In this document: piece by piece, positions 9,901 through 17,633 of the stretch | Numbering within the stretch: the first letter of the stretch is position 1 | Layout of the letters: the number at the start of each line of letters is the position of its first letter | DNA from: Phycicoccus sp963843895 | GTDB taxonomy: Bacteria > Actinomycetota > Actinomycetes > Actinomycetales > Dermatophilaceae | Reading direction: 5' to 3' | Assembly: GCA_963843895.1 (NCBI GenBank) | Contig: CAWJME010000008.1 | Span: 1 to 64,000, forward strand | Length of the DNA stretch: 64,000 nt | Notes under the pieces: generated by a model | The model's database searches: none | The model's input: the letters and a program-made list of their open reading frames with translations, nothing else | Told to the model about the DNA's origin: nothing | Made by a program: the position numbers and the translations under genes

Positions 9901-10961
9901 AGGTGGACCGCGCCGATGCCGAGGTCGTCGCGGGCGTGCTGGACGCACTCGGCGGCGAGCCGGGCGGTCATCACGAGCAGCCGGTCGGCGCGGGCGGTGT
10001 CGCCGGAGGTGACCTCGAGGGCGCGGGCGCGCATGGCGGCGGTCCCCGCGAGGTGGCCGGCGTCGGTGACGCGGTCGAGGTGGCGGGAGTCGAGGACGAC
10101 GAGGCGGCGGGCGGCGTCGAGGACGTCGACGGTGCGGACCTGGCCGGGCTCGGCGTGCCGGACCGCGGCGCTGAGCACGGCCGGGACCCCGGCGGCGTCG
10201 GCGAGCCCGAGCAGCCGGGCGGCGTGCGAGCGGCAGCCCGGGGTGCCCTCGGGACCGCCGTGGAGGACGACCTCGACGGCGAGGCCGTCGCGCGGGAGGA
10301 GGGCCCGCCAGCGGGCGAGGAGGTCGCGGGCGCGCTCGCGGTGCCCGGCGAGGACGGCGCGCCCGACGTCGGAGTCCGGGCCGAGGAGGACGACGAGCCG
10401 GGCCGGGCCGTCGTCCTCCCACCCCGGCTCCGCCACCTCGTGCGACCTCGGGGCGGTTCCGGGGGCGTCGGAGCGCGTCGATGTGTCCGCACCCCGCACG
10501 AGGTCGGGGTGGCGGGCCCAGCGGGCGAGGAGGTCGGGGGTGGTGACCGGGGTGCCGCGCTCGCCGCGCAGGTGGGTGCCGGTGACGAGCCGGCAGAGCG
10601 CCGCCCAGCCGGCGCCGCGCTCCGCTCCCCCGGACCGGCCGCGGGCCAGCACCGTGACGCGTGGGCGGCGCGGGTCGACGATCGCGCCGCCGCGGGCCGG
10701 GGTGCGCGTCGGCCGCGGCCGTGGGCCGGGCAGGAGGTCGGTGACGGCGAGGTCGACCCCGAGGACCGGGTCGACCCCGGCACCGCCGCACGCCTGCGCG
10801 AAGCGGATCGCGCCGTAGAGGCCGTCGCGGTCGGTGAGGGCGAGGGTGCCCTGGCCGAGCTCGACGGCGCGCGCGACGAGGTCCTCGGGCCTCGAGGCGC
10901 CGTAGCGCATCGAGAACCCCGAGGCGACGTGGAGGTGGGCGAACCCGTCCGGGCCGGACAC
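6957..10961 (-). CDS. dnaE2: Error-prone DNA polymerase DnaE2
   Basis: C-family polymerase of the DnaE2 type, which performs mutagenic translesion synthesis after DNA damage. The 1334-residue protein has an N-terminal PHP domain (HLHVASGFSMRYGASRPEDL at residues 8-27), the polymerase catalytic aspartates in LPDIDVDVESARR near residue 470, the PLPTYHSAWLKTHHPAAF segment, helix-hairpin-helix repeats, and a C-terminal OB-fold (SGVKVATQTPPV). The GTG at 10961 gives the standard N-terminus. Residues 901-923 are encoded by a large near-perfect palindrome (see 8194-8261) and form an atypical Cys-containing linker before YGIRLSLADVKGISEAEV. The HEPN gene stops 8 bases upstream, so the genes form one operon. 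Confidence 0.94.
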   Translation of the reverse strand: MSGPDGFAHLHVASGFSMRYGASRPEDLVARAVELGQGTLALTDRDGLYGAIRFAQACGGAGVDPVLGVDLAVTDLLPGPRPRPTRTPARGGAIVDPRRPRVTVLARGRSGGAERGAGWAALCRLVTGTHLRGERGTPVTTPDLLARWARHPDLVRGADTSTRSDAPGTAPRSHEVAEPGWEDDGPARLVVLLGPDSDVGRAVLAGHRERARDLLARWRALLPRDGLAVEVVLHGGPEGTPGCRSHAARLLGLADAAGVPAVLSAAVRHAEPGQVRTVDVLDAARRLVVLDSRHLDRVTDAGHLAGTAAMRARALEVTSGDTARADRLLVMTARLAAECVQHARDDLGIGAVHLPEPEVLGIAAGTDPMDVLTRRCRAAVGTRYPGATDAELAVVHDRLDAELTVIRSLGYPTYFLTVGEVTDLIRARGVRVAARGSGAGSLVNHLLGISGVDPIRHRLLMERFCSPLRAELPDIDVDVESARRTEIYEAVLERFGGERVTCVSMMDTYKVRHAVRDVGAALGMPPVEVDEIAKAFPHIRARDARHAIADLPELRSRGLDSPRLAQFFDLVEALDGLPRHIALHPCGVVLSNAGMLDRTPVEASWLGFPMSQFDKDDVETLGFLKLDVLGIRMQSSMAHAVAEVERVTGERVDLDDEAQVPLEDPDTFELIRTTRTLGMFQIESPGQRELVGKLGPTAFDDLIVDISLFRPGPVKSDMITPFLESRHGWRERRFLHPSLVPALEETEGVVVFHEQVLLIVAETTGVSLAQADEVRRSMGTPTGQEEVEAWWRPAAAARGYAAEDRDRIWEVLKSFASFGFCKAHAAAFALPTYHSAWLKTHHPAAFLSGILTHDPGMYPKRLLLDDARSFGIPVLGLDVNASGDTYRIERVEDPGADPENPVERTEHAVCEGADTACPVHSTGGGPEGVAGRDEVPGWKRDPQPYGIRLSLADVKGISEAEVARVVAGQPYSDLGDFWTRARVSRPVTERLVLAGAFDALHGTATGGLGRRGRVTRRDLLLHVAELDHWERGSGRPRTSRRKALPTSAAREVEGAGVDVRLRAAAQSQAARQVVPAAEQPHQLTLDLGDRPRLVAGTGLPEMTGPERVRAELDVLGLDVSAHVIAFYEPLLAALGVTRSRDLLSARSRSEVWVSGVKVATQTPPVRSGRRVVFLTLDDGTGPSDCTFFEDVQGPYAGVVFHSWMLLVRGVVRRTGDRGVSIRATGAWELAALWDAWQLGGLAAVRAAVAAGEADAVARAEAAEHAAREADARTGRRVLVHASGFRQSPYADTRPPGADPRSGRGTPVAPASPASPAAALPSRKLWHASPGSSGH
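8194..8261. repeat. 68-bp near-perfect palindrome inside dnaE2
   Basis: The left arm 8194-8221 and right arm 8234-8261 are 28 bases each, with a 12-base loop (8222-8233). Comparing the left arm with the reverse complement of the right arm, 26 of 28 positions are identical; one of the two differences would be a G-U wobble in RNA. The palindrome is in frame on the minus strand and adds about 23 residues, including two cysteines, to a linker of DnaE2. Its length and purity are unlike the random short repeats of GC-rich coding DNA. It looks like an inserted palindromic element, but I see no target duplication. Confidence 0.75.
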
Positions 10962-10969
10962 GGCGGGCC

Positions 10970-11386
10970 TCAGGCCGAGCGGACGGGGACCAGCCGCCGG
11001 GACGCGGGCTGCGCCACGGGCACGCCGAGCCGGGCCGCGACGAGGTCGGCGAAGGTCTCGGCCTCGCGGAGCAGGTCGTCGGCCTCGCGGGCGGTGACCC
11101 GGACCAGCCCGGTCTCGACGCCGACCCGCTGCCCGGTGACGGTGGCGAACCGCTCGGCCCACTCGGCGAGCTCGGGGGCGGTGCGCGCGGTGAGCACCCA
11201 GACGTCGCGGGGCCCGGCGACCGGCGCCTCCGGGCCCGGCCGGGAGGCGACGAGGGCCGCCGCGGCGCGCAGGGCGGCGAGCGAGGCGTCGAGGTAGCGG
11301 GCGGAGGCCACGGACGCGGAGTACCCGGAGGTCAGGGCGTCGTGGCAGCGCTCGAGGAGGTCGAGGGTGGTGGCGGCGTGGGGCAT
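10970..11386 (-). CDS. SAV_6107-type HEPN domain protein
   Basis: A 138-residue helical protein that resembles the SAV_6107 HEPN-domain family of actinobacteria. The N-terminal helices (TTLDLLERCHDALTSGYSA, then RYLDASLAALRAAAALVA) and the ELAEWAERFA segment near residue 72 are typical. I do not see a clear RxxxxxH ribonuclease motif, so nuclease activity is not implied. It lies between the DUF6504 gene (14-base gap) and dnaE2 (8-base gap) and is therefore probably SOS-induced with them. A helper role in DnaE2-dependent lesion bypass is inference from this position only. A toxin-type HEPN protein is the alternative reading. Confidence 0.75.
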   Translation of the reverse strand: MPHAATTLDLLERCHDALTSGYSASVASARYLDASLAALRAAAALVASRPGPEAPVAGPRDVWVLTARTAPELAEWAERFATVTGQRVGVETGLVRVTAREADDLLREAETFADLVAARLGVPVAQPASRRLVPVRSA

Positions 11387-11400
11387 GGGTCTCGTCGTCC

Positions 11401-11739
11401 TCAGTCGTGGGCCCGCAGGAGGAGCCAGTGGTCGTCGTCGCGGCCGAGGTCGAAGACCCCGACGGTGCCCGAGGGCGGGTGCGCCTCGACCCGCCACACG
11501 CGACGCTCGGTCTCGGCGGCGGACCCCGGGTGGTCCCCGACCTCGCGCCACCACGGCCGGCGCTCCTGCCAGGCGTCGAGGACGGTGCAGACGGTGTACC
11601 GGCGGCCCCGCCAGACGAACGAGTGCGGGGCGTCGTCGGGGCCCTCGACGGGCCCACCGCCGGCGGCCGTGGCCGCCCCTCCCGACGGGGTCGCGGCCGC
11701 CGTGGTGACGGTGAGCGGGTCGTCGTGCCGACGCACCAT
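11401..11739 (-). CDS. DUF6504 family protein, first gene of SOS operon
   Basis: A 112-residue protein with a compact C-terminal domain: FVWRGRRYTVCTVLDAWQER near residues 42-60, WWREVG, RRVWRVEAHPPSGTVGVFDL, and WLLLRAHD at the C-terminus. This matches the DUF6504 family, which recurs beside dnaE2 or Y-family polymerase genes in actinobacteria; biochemical function is unknown. The ATG at 11739 has GGAGG 7 bases upstream. The N-terminal 40 residues are low-complexity Ala/Gly/Pro. It is the promoter-proximal gene of the cassette, 81 bases from the LexA box. Confidence 0.78.
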   Translation of the reverse strand: MVRRHDDPLTVTTAAATPSGGAATAAGGGPVEGPDDAPHSFVWRGRRYTVCTVLDAWQERRPWWREVGDHPGSAAETERRVWRVEAHPPSGTVGVFDLGRDDDHWLLLRAHD

Positions 11740-11819
11740 GGCACACCTCCGAGGGGGCAGGGCGGACCGACCGGGGGCCCTCGCGGGCCCCGGCTCGGCG
11801 ACCGCGAGGGGGACGATGA

Positions 11820-11835
11820 TCGAACATCTGTTCGA
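11820..11835. promoter_or_regulatory. LexA-binding SOS box
   Basis: The sequence TCGAACATCTGTTCGA is a perfect dyad (TCGAAC-N4-GTTCGA) and matches the Gram-positive/actinobacterial LexA operator. It lies 81 bases before the DUF6504 start on the minus strand and 130 bases before the YbaK-like start on the plus strand. Because the YbaK-like gene has its own -10 at 11954, the box most likely represses the DUF6504-HEPN-dnaE2(-methyltransferase-dinB) operon. Confidence 0.9.
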
Positions 11836-11953
11836 TGTCATCCACTGTAACCCCGACCCCCGACCCCCCGTCAACCGATGCGCGAAACCCGCGAACCCTC
11901 GACACCGCCGTCGCCGCCGCGGACACCTCCCCCCACGCCGCACGCCGCGTCAC

Positions 11954-11959
11954 TACGCT
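11954..11959 (+). promoter_or_regulatory. -10 hexamer for leaderless YbaK-like gene
   Basis: TACGCT lies 6 bases before the ATG at 11966 with no ribosome-binding sequence between, as expected for a leaderless transcript. Confidence 0.55.
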
Positions 11960-11965
11960 CCCTGC

Positions 11966-12505
11966 ATGTCGCCCGAGCCCGTCGGCGTCGCCCCGGAGAA
12001 CCTTCCGCCGCAGCGCGACCTCACCGCGCACCGCGGGGTCGCCGCCGTGCTCGAGACCCTGGCCCTGCACCACGTGCGCCCCGAGCTGCGTCAGCTGCCG
12101 GATGCCGTGCGCACCGCGAAGGCCGCCGCCGAGGCCCTCGGGGTCACCCCCGCCGAGATCGCCAACAGCCTCGTCTTCGTGGCGACGACCGCCGACGGCA
12201 CGCTCGAGCCGCTCCTCGTCCTCGCCTCCGGGGGGCACCGTGTCGACACCACGAAGGTCGCCGCCCTCGCCGAGTACGTGAGCGTCGAGCAGGCCGACCC
12301 CGAGTTCGTCCGGGAGCACACCGGGATGGCGATCGGCGGGGTCGCGCCGGTCGGCCACCCCGAGCGGCTGCGCACCGTCATCGACGTCACGCTCGGCCGC
12401 TACCCCACCGTCTGGGCGGCGGCCGGGCACAGCCACGCCGTCTTCGCGACGACCTACGACGAGCTGATCCGGATCACCGGCGGGCAGCCGATGGACGTCG
12501 CCTGA
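11966..12505 (+). CDS. YbaK/EbsC-type aminoacyl-tRNA deacylase
   Basis: A 179-residue protein of the YbaK/ProX fold, which hydrolyses mischarged aminoacyl-tRNA (typically Cys- or Ala-tRNAPro) or acts on related substrates. Recognised from the TAKAAAEALGVTPAEIANSL segment near residues 50-69, the LVLASGGHRVDTTKVAALA segment near 87-105, and the GMAIGGVAPVGHP motif near 119-131, which holds the GxxxGxxxPxG substrate loop of the family. The ATG start fits both the family N-terminus and the -10 hexamer 6 bases upstream. The exact amino acid removed cannot be deduced. Confidence 0.86.
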   Translation: MSPEPVGVAPENLPPQRDLTAHRGVAAVLETLALHHVRPELRQLPDAVRTAKAAAEALGVTPAEIANSLVFVATTADGTLEPLLVLASGGHRVDTTKVAALAEYVSVEQADPEFVREHTGMAIGGVAPVGHPERLRTVIDVTLGRYPTVWAAAGHSHAVFATTYDELIRITGGQPMDVA

Positions 12506-12519
12506 GCGACCCCCGGCGC

Positions 12520-13425
12520 TCAGAGACCGAGCGCCTCGTGGACCTCGAGGGTCGCCGTCGAGCGGTTCATCGTGATGAAGTGCAGCCCCGGTGCGCCCTC
12601 GTCGAGCATCCGCCGCCCGAGCTCGGCCGCGATCCGCACGCCCACCTCACGCACCGCCGCCGGGTCGTCCTTGACGGCCTCGAGCCGCCCGACGAGCTGC
12701 GGCGGCAACGGCGTGCCCATGAGGTCGGACATCCGCTGGATCTGCCGGACGTTGGTCACCGGCATCAGGCCCGGCGTGATCGGCAGGTCGCGCCGCGCCG
12801 CCACCCGGTCGCGCAGGCGCAGGTAGCCGTCGGCGTCGAAGACCATCTGGGTGATCGCGAAGGTCGCCCCGGCATCGGCCTTGCGCACCAGCACCTCGAC
12901 GTCGTGGTCGAGGTCGGGGCTGTCGGGGTGGACGTCGGGGAAGGCCGCGACGCCGACCGTGAAGTCCCCCAGCCCCCGGACCAGCCGGACGAGGTCCTCG
13001 GCATGGTCGAGCCCCTCGGGGTGGGCGACCCACTCGCCCCGCACGTTCCCGGGCGGGTCGCCCCGCAGGGCGAGGATGTTGCGCACCCCGGACGCCGCGT
13101 AGTGGCCGACGACCTGCCGCAGCTGGCGCACCGAGGCGCCGACGCACGTGAGGTGGGCCAGCGGGGTGAGCGAGGTCTCGTCGGCGATCCGCGCCGTGAC
13201 CCGGACGGTGCGGTCCTGGGTGGTCCCCCCCGCCCCGTAGGTGACCGAGACGAAGGCGGGACGGACCCGCTCGAGCCGGCGCACGGCATCCCACAGCTGC
13301 GCCTCGGAGGCGTCGTCCTTGGGCGGGAAGAACTCGAAGCTGACCGACGGCCGGTCCTCGCGCAGGCGAGCCGGGATGGACGCCACGAGGTGCTCGGGGC
13401 GCCCACCTCCGCCGTAGTGGCCCAT
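12520..13425 (-). CDS. metF: Methylenetetrahydrofolate reductase
   Basis: A flavin enzyme reducing 5,10-methylene- to 5-methyl-tetrahydrofolate for methionine synthesis. The 301-residue TIM barrel has SFEFFPPKD near residues 29-37, FVSVTYGAGGTTQDRT near 58-73, HLTCVGAS near 90, and the NILALRGDPPGN segment near 116-127. GADFAITQ-type (here GATFAITQMVFD) and GLMPV motifs follow. Length matches MetF. The start at 13425 is supported by TACCCT 7 bases upstream. It is divergent from the polyprenyl synthase gene, an arrangement I also recall from mycobacteria (Rv2172c/Rv2173). Confidence 0.93.
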   Translation of the reverse strand: MGHYGGGGRPEHLVASIPARLREDRPSVSFEFFPPKDDASEAQLWDAVRRLERVRPAFVSVTYGAGGTTQDRTVRVTARIADETSLTPLAHLTCVGASVRQLRQVVGHYAASGVRNILALRGDPPGNVRGEWVAHPEGLDHAEDLVRLVRGLGDFTVGVAAFPDVHPDSPDLDHDVEVLVRKADAGATFAITQMVFDADGYLRLRDRVAARRDLPITPGLMPVTNVRQIQRMSDLMGTPLPPQLVGRLEAVKDDPAAVREVGVRIAAELGRRMLDEGAPGLHFITMNRSTATLEVHEALGL

Positions 13426-13432
13426 GGCGGCG

Positions 13433-13438
13433 AGGGTA
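13433..13438 (-). promoter_or_regulatory. -10 hexamer for leaderless metF
   Basis: The minus-strand TACCCT ends 7 bases before the metF ATG; no Shine-Dalgarno sequence is present between them. Confidence 0.55.
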
Positions 13439-13455
13439 CGCGAGCGCCCACACCG

Positions 13456-13461
13456 TAGGCT
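13456..13461 (+). promoter_or_regulatory. Putative -10 of polyprenyl synthase gene
   Basis: TAGGCT fits the actinobacterial TANNNT -10 element and would give a leader of about 40 bases carrying the AGGAG before the GTG at 13508. No convincing -35 is visible. Confidence 0.4.
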
Positions 13462-13507
13462 CGGGGGCGCCACCATCCGACCACCCCCACGCCCGCCAGG
13501 AGCCCCC

Positions 13508-14593
13508 GTGACCAGCGTGCTCGACACCGCCGACCTGCGGCGCCGGGTGCAGTCCGTCCTCGACGACGAGCTCGCCGGCCAGGCCGAGGTGCTCGCCGAG
13601 CTCGGCCCCGACGTCGAGGACCTCCTCCACGCGGTCGGCGACCTGCTCCGCGGCGGGAAACGGCTCCGGGCGGCCTTCCTCTACTGGGGTGCGCGGGCGG
13701 CGGGGCTCCCCGACTCCGACGCCCTCGTCCGGCTCGCGAGCGCGATGGAGCTCTTCCAGGCCGCCGCGCTGATCCACGACGACGTGATGGACGACTCCGA
13801 CACCCGCCGCGGGATGCCGGCCGCCCACCGCGCGCTCGCGACCCGGCACGTCGACCGGGGCTGGTCCGGCGACGACGAGCGGTTCGGGCTCGCCGGCGCG
13901 GTGCTCGCCGGCAACCTCTGCCTCACCTGGACCGACGAGGTCTACGCCACGTGCGGCCTGCCCGCCGACGACCTCGCCCGCGGCCGCGCCGTCTTCGACC
14001 GGATGCGCACCCAGCTGATGGCCGGGCAGTTCCTCGACGTCGTCGAGTCGATGCGCCCGTGGCAGGGCCTCGCCGACGACGAGCGGGTCGCCCGCGCCGG
14101 CCGTGTCATCCGCTACAAGAGCGCGAAGTACACCGTCGAGCACCCGCTGCTCATCGGGGCCACCGTCGGCGGGCTGGACGCCGCCGGCCTCGACGCGCTC
14201 TCCCGGTACGGCCTCGACCTCGGCCGCGCCTTCCAGCTGCGCGACGACCTGCTCGGCGTCTTCGGCGACCCGGACGAGACGGGCAAGCCGGCCGGCGACG
14301 ACCTGCGTGAGGGCAAGCGCACCGTGCTCCTGGCCCACGCGCTCGCCGGCTCCGACCCCGGGGGGCGCGACCGGGTCGAGCACCTCGTCGGGCGCGCCGA
14401 CCTCGGCGGGGACGACGTCACCGAGCTGCGGGGCATCATCACCGGGTCCGGCGCGGTCGCCGTCATCGAGGACGAGATCGACCGGCTCGCGGCCTCCGCA
14501 CGCACGGCGCTCGGCGAGGCCCCCGGCCTCGAGCCCCGCGCCCGCGGCGTCCTCGACGACCTCGTGACGACCGCGACGGCCCGCTCGGCCTGA
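13508..14593 (+). CDS. Polyprenyl diphosphate synthase (trans-prenyltransferase)
   Basis: Condenses isopentenyl diphosphate with allylic diphosphates, giving geranylgeranyl or longer prenyl diphosphates for menaquinone, carotenoid or lipid-carrier synthesis. The 361-residue protein has GGKRLRAAF near residue 44, the first aspartate-rich motif LIHDDVMDDSDTRRG near 91-105, the YKSAKYT segment near 203, and the second aspartate-rich motif FQLRDDLLGVFGD near 243-255, followed by GKPAGDDLREGKRT. The GTG start has AGGAG 5 bases upstream. The chain length of the product cannot be called safely; the alanine-rich residues before the first motif suggest a C20 or longer product (IdsA-type). Confidence 0.92.
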   Translation: MTSVLDTADLRRRVQSVLDDELAGQAEVLAELGPDVEDLLHAVGDLLRGGKRLRAAFLYWGARAAGLPDSDALVRLASAMELFQAAALIHDDVMDDSDTRRGMPAAHRALATRHVDRGWSGDDERFGLAGAVLAGNLCLTWTDEVYATCGLPADDLARGRAVFDRMRTQLMAGQFLDVVESMRPWQGLADDERVARAGRVIRYKSAKYTVEHPLLIGATVGGLDAAGLDALSRYGLDLGRAFQLRDDLLGVFGDPDETGKPAGDDLREGKRTVLLAHALAGSDPGGRDRVEHLVGRADLGGDDVTELRGIITGSGAVAVIEDEIDRLAASARTALGEAPGLEPRARGVLDDLVTTATARSA

Positions 14594-14601
14594 CCGCGGG
14601 G

Positions 14602-15909
14602 CTACCGCTCGACGATCGCCCAGCCGTGCGGCGCGACGTCCCCGCCACGCGCCCGCGTCGCCTCGTCGGCGGCGAGCAGCGCGGTCGTGTCGAGCGCGAG
14701 CGGCGCGTCGTCGAGGTTGAGCCCGACCCGCAGGGCGTGCCCGTCCGCCGTGACGTCGAGGACGTACTGGGTGTTGGTCAGCGTCACGGCGCTCGAGCGG
14801 GCCCGGTGCAGCCACGGATGGCGGCGCCGCAGCCCGATGAGCTCCTGGTGGAGGCGGAAGACCGCCCCGTCGGCCCCCGGCACGGCCGTGGGGTCCGCGG
14901 GCAGCTCGGGGCGGACGGCGTCGTCGCCTCCGGCCCGCTCCTCCTTGACGCCGCGCAGGCCCAGCTCGTCACCGGCGTAGACGGCCGGGGTGCCCCCGAG
15001 CACGGCGAGCAGCACGGCGGCGTGCGCGTGGTGCCGCGCGTCGGTGACCCGGCTCGCGATGCGGGTGACGTCGTGGTTGCCGACGAACGTCGCGGGGACG
15101 AAGGTGTCGAGGAGGTCGTCGTGCCGGCCGAGGGCGTGGTCGAGCTCGTGGAGGTTGGCGTCCTCGAGGCTGGACCACACCGCCTTCCACAGCTCGTACT
15201 GCGTCACGGTGTCGGCGGTGCTGTCGTGGACGAAGGCCGGGTAGTCGCCGTGGATGACCTCGGCCTCGAACCAGGCGTCGGGGTGGGTGCGGCGGACCTC
15301 GGGCAGCACCCGGGCCCAGAAGGCGGTCGGCACGGCGTAGGCGGCGTCGAGGCGCCACGCGTCGGCCCCCCGGTCGAGCCAGTGCCGCATCACGCGGACG
15401 ACGAGGTCGGCCACCTCGGGGGCGTCGTGGTCGAGGGCGACGAGCGCGTCGTGGCCCTCGAAGGTGCCGAGCCGCAGGCCACCGTCCGCGTCGGTGTCGG
15501 TGCGCAGCAGCCGGGCGGCGTCCGACCTCGGCCCCTCGCGCAGCGCCTCGGCCACGAGTGCGTGTCCGCGCCCGACGTGGTTGAAGACCCCGTCGAGCTG
15601 GACCCGCAGCCCGCGCTCGTGGGCCTGCTCGAGGAAACGGTCGAGGTCGGCCTCCTCACCGAGCCGCGGGTCGAGGCGGAGGTGGTCGAGGGTGTCGTAG
15701 CCGTGGTGCTCGGAGGCGAACACGGGCCCGAGCGCGACCCCGTTGGCCCCGAGCGCCACGACGTGGTCGAGCCAGGGGAGGAGGCGCAGCAGCCGGTGCT
15801 CACCGGGCACCGCGGGCCCGGACGCCGGTTCGGGGACCGCCCCGACGGCGCCGAGCGGGTAGACCCGCCACCACACGGCGTGCTCGACCCAGGCGGGTGC
15901 GGCGGTCAT
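14602..15909 (-). CDS. GH13 alpha-amylase family glycosidase
   Basis: A glycoside hydrolase of the alpha-amylase clan acting on alpha-glucans or small malto-oligosaccharides. The 435-residue protein has the family regions in order: GLRVQLDGVFNHVG near residues 98-111, GADAWRLDAAYA near 180-191 (nucleophile Asp), the acid/base Glu in AWFEAEVIHGDYP near 212-224, and FVGNHDVTRIAS near 274-285 (transition-state Asp). No signal peptide, so it is probably cytoplasmic. It is rather short, with a small C-terminal beta domain, closer to cyclomaltodextrinase/neopullulanase-like cytosolic enzymes than to secreted amylases. It follows the Rv2175c-like gene by 31 bases on the same strand. Confidence 0.9.
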   Translation of the reverse strand: MTAAPAWVEHAVWWRVYPLGAVGAVPEPASGPAVPGEHRLLRLLPWLDHVVALGANGVALGPVFASEHHGYDTLDHLRLDPRLGEEADLDRFLEQAHERGLRVQLDGVFNHVGRGHALVAEALREGPRSDAARLLRTDTDADGGLRLGTFEGHDALVALDHDAPEVADLVVRVMRHWLDRGADAWRLDAAYAVPTAFWARVLPEVRRTHPDAWFEAEVIHGDYPAFVHDSTADTVTQYELWKAVWSSLEDANLHELDHALGRHDDLLDTFVPATFVGNHDVTRIASRVTDARHHAHAAVLLAVLGGTPAVYAGDELGLRGVKEERAGGDDAVRPELPADPTAVPGADGAVFRLHQELIGLRRRHPWLHRARSSAVTLTNTQYVLDVTADGHALRVGLNLDDAPLALDTTALLAADEATRARGGDVAPHGWAIVER

Positions 15910-15940
15910 CGTCGGACCCCCGCCGGGCGACGGCCCGCGC

Positions 15941-16321
15941 TCAGAACGCCTCCTCCATCGCGCGCCGCCGGACCTCGGTCTTGAAGCCGGCCCGGATGGC
16001 GTCCAGCGGGGTCCCGGTGACGGGCAGGGTCGCGTCGGGGGTGTGCAGCCAGCGGACGATCTCCTCGTCGCGCATGCCGCCGTCGGCGAGCACGGTGAAG
16101 GTGCCGCGGAGCGCGGGGATCGGACCGTCGTCGTCGAGGAAGCCCGCGGGGACGGAGAGGACGTTGCGCTCCCCGACGCGCACCGCGAGCAGCTCGCGGT
16201 CCTCGAGGAGGGTCCGGGCGTCCGACAGCCGCAGGCCGAGCCGCTCGGCGAGGTCGGGCACGGTGAGCCAGACCGGGACGAGGCTCTCGAGGTCGCGGGG
16301 GGTGTCTGCGGAGTCACTCAC
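15941..16321 (-). CDS. Rv2175c family DNA-binding protein
   Basis: A 126-residue protein resembling Mycobacterium tuberculosis Rv2175c, a winged-helix DNA-binding protein phosphorylated by the kinase PknL. Visible are the N-terminal helix-turn-helix (WLTVPDLAERLGLRLSDARTL near residues 18-38) and the C-terminal helical domain GTFTVLADGGMRDEEIVRWL near 72-91. The GTG start at 16321 leaves the short acidic N-terminus that carries Ser/Thr residues, a possible phosphorylation site. It is divergent from the LysM gene and 1.3 kb from a PknL-like kinase gene, the same partnership as in mycobacteria (from memory). DNA targets are unknown. Confidence 0.85.
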   Translation of the reverse strand: MSDSADTPRDLESLVPVWLTVPDLAERLGLRLSDARTLLEDRELLAVRVGERNVLSVPAGFLDDDGPIPALRGTFTVLADGGMRDEEIVRWLHTPDATLPVTGTPLDAIRAGFKTEVRRRAMEEAF

Positions 16322-16470
16322 GCCGCCAGCGTGCCACAGCCCGGGCGCCGGGACGCAGCCCGAATGGTCGCAAGACGGCACACACCATGCGCCACTCCGC
16401 TACCGTAAGCCCCAAACGTCACAGTCGTCCCGTACGACACACCCGTCTCCGAGGCCTAAGGACCCGCGTC

Positions 16471-17583
16471 ATGGTCGCTGCCACACCACCGCCCGCCACC
16501 GCGCCGCTCGAGCACGTGACCTCCGTCGTCGCGTCCACGAGCACCGCACCCCACGGGTGGACCACCTACACCGTCAAGGACGGCGACACCCTCGACGCCA
16601 TCGCGGCGCGCCACCGCACGACCGTCGGCACCCTCGTGGCGCGCAACCACGTGCGCACGCCGAGCCTCATCCGCCCGGGCGACCGGCTGAGCGTCCCCGC
16701 CACGGCCGCCTCGGTCGTCGCCGCCGCGCCGGCCTCCGCGAGCACGGTCCACGTCGTCCGCAGCGGCGAGACGATGAGCGGGATCGCCGCCCGCTACCGC
16801 GTGCCCCTCGCGAGCCTGCTCAAGGCGAACCGCCGGTCCGCGACGAGCCTGATCCACCCGGGCGACAGGATCGTGGTCCGCGGGACGGCGGCGGTCGCGA
16901 GCCCGAGCGCGAAGTCCACGGCCACGCGCGCCGCCACCCCGTCGAGCCGCACCCACACCGTCCGCTCCGGCGAGACGCTGAGCGGCATCGCGGCCCGCTA
17001 CGACTCCACGGTCGGCGACATCGCGCGCGCCAGCGGCATCTCGAGCGGCTCCCTGCTGCGCATCGGGCAGAAGGTGCGCATCCCGGTCTCGGCGGCCCAT
17101 GCGGTCTCCGACACCTTCAACGGGGTGAAGTACCCGAGCAGCGTCGTCTCCGCCGCCCGCACGAACCACGCCGTCCTCGCGAAGCGCTCGGTGCCGAGCC
17201 GCACCGAGACCAAGGCGATCATCATCGAGACGGCGCGCCGGCACGGCGTCGACCCGAAGCTGGCGCTCGCCGTCGGCTACATGGAGTCCGGCTGGAACCA
17301 GCGCGCGGTCTCCCCGGCCAACGCGGTCGGCGTCATGCAGGTCATCCCCTCCGGCGGCGACTGGGCCTCCTCGCTCGTCGGGCGTCGCCTCGACCTGCTC
17401 GACACGCGCGACAACATCACCGCGGGCGTCGTCATGCTCCGCGCTCTCGGGCGTGCCACCTCGAGCACCGAACAGGCCGTGGCCGGCTACTACCAGGGCC
17501 TGGCCTCGGTGCAGCAGCGCGGCATGTACACCGACACGACGGCCTACGTGCGCTCGATCATGGGCCTGCGCGCCACCATGTGA
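16471..17583 (+). CDS. LysM-domain lytic transglycosylase
   Basis: A cell-wall protein with three LysM peptidoglycan-binding modules (about residues 32-76, 93-136 and 161-205) and a C-terminal SLT-type lysozyme-fold domain from about 250. The likely catalytic Glu is in GYMESGWNQ near 272, and the AVGVMQVIP motif follows. It would cleave glycan strands by transglycosylation. I prefer the ATG at 16471, with AAGGA 8 bases before it and a TACCGT hexamer at 16401. An in-frame ATG at 16387 would add 28 residues rich in Arg/His but has no ribosome-binding site and lies upstream of that hexamer. Neither start gives a normal signal peptide, so the export route is unclear. Confidence 0.85.
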   Translation: MVAATPPPATAPLEHVTSVVASTSTAPHGWTTYTVKDGDTLDAIAARHRTTVGTLVARNHVRTPSLIRPGDRLSVPATAASVVAAAPASASTVHVVRSGETMSGIAARYRVPLASLLKANRRSATSLIHPGDRIVVRGTAAVASPSAKSTATRAATPSSRTHTVRSGETLSGIAARYDSTVGDIARASGISSGSLLRIGQKVRIPVSAAHAVSDTFNGVKYPSSVVSAARTNHAVLAKRSVPSRTETKAIIIETARRHGVDPKLALAVGYMESGWNQRAVSPANAVGVMQVIPSGGDWASSLVGRRLDLLDTRDNITAGVVMLRALGRATSSTEQAVAGYYQGLASVQQRGMYTDTTAYVRSIMGLRATM

Positions 17584-17621
17584 CGCGCCGGGCGGACGAC
17601 GGGGGCAGGGGCGTGACTACG

Positions 17622-17627
17622 TACACT
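17622..17627 (+). promoter_or_regulatory. -10 hexamer for leaderless kinase gene
   Basis: TACACT lies 6 bases before the GTG at 17634 and supports that start over the in-frame GTG at 17613. Confidence 0.5.
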
Positions 17628-17633
17628 CCAACA

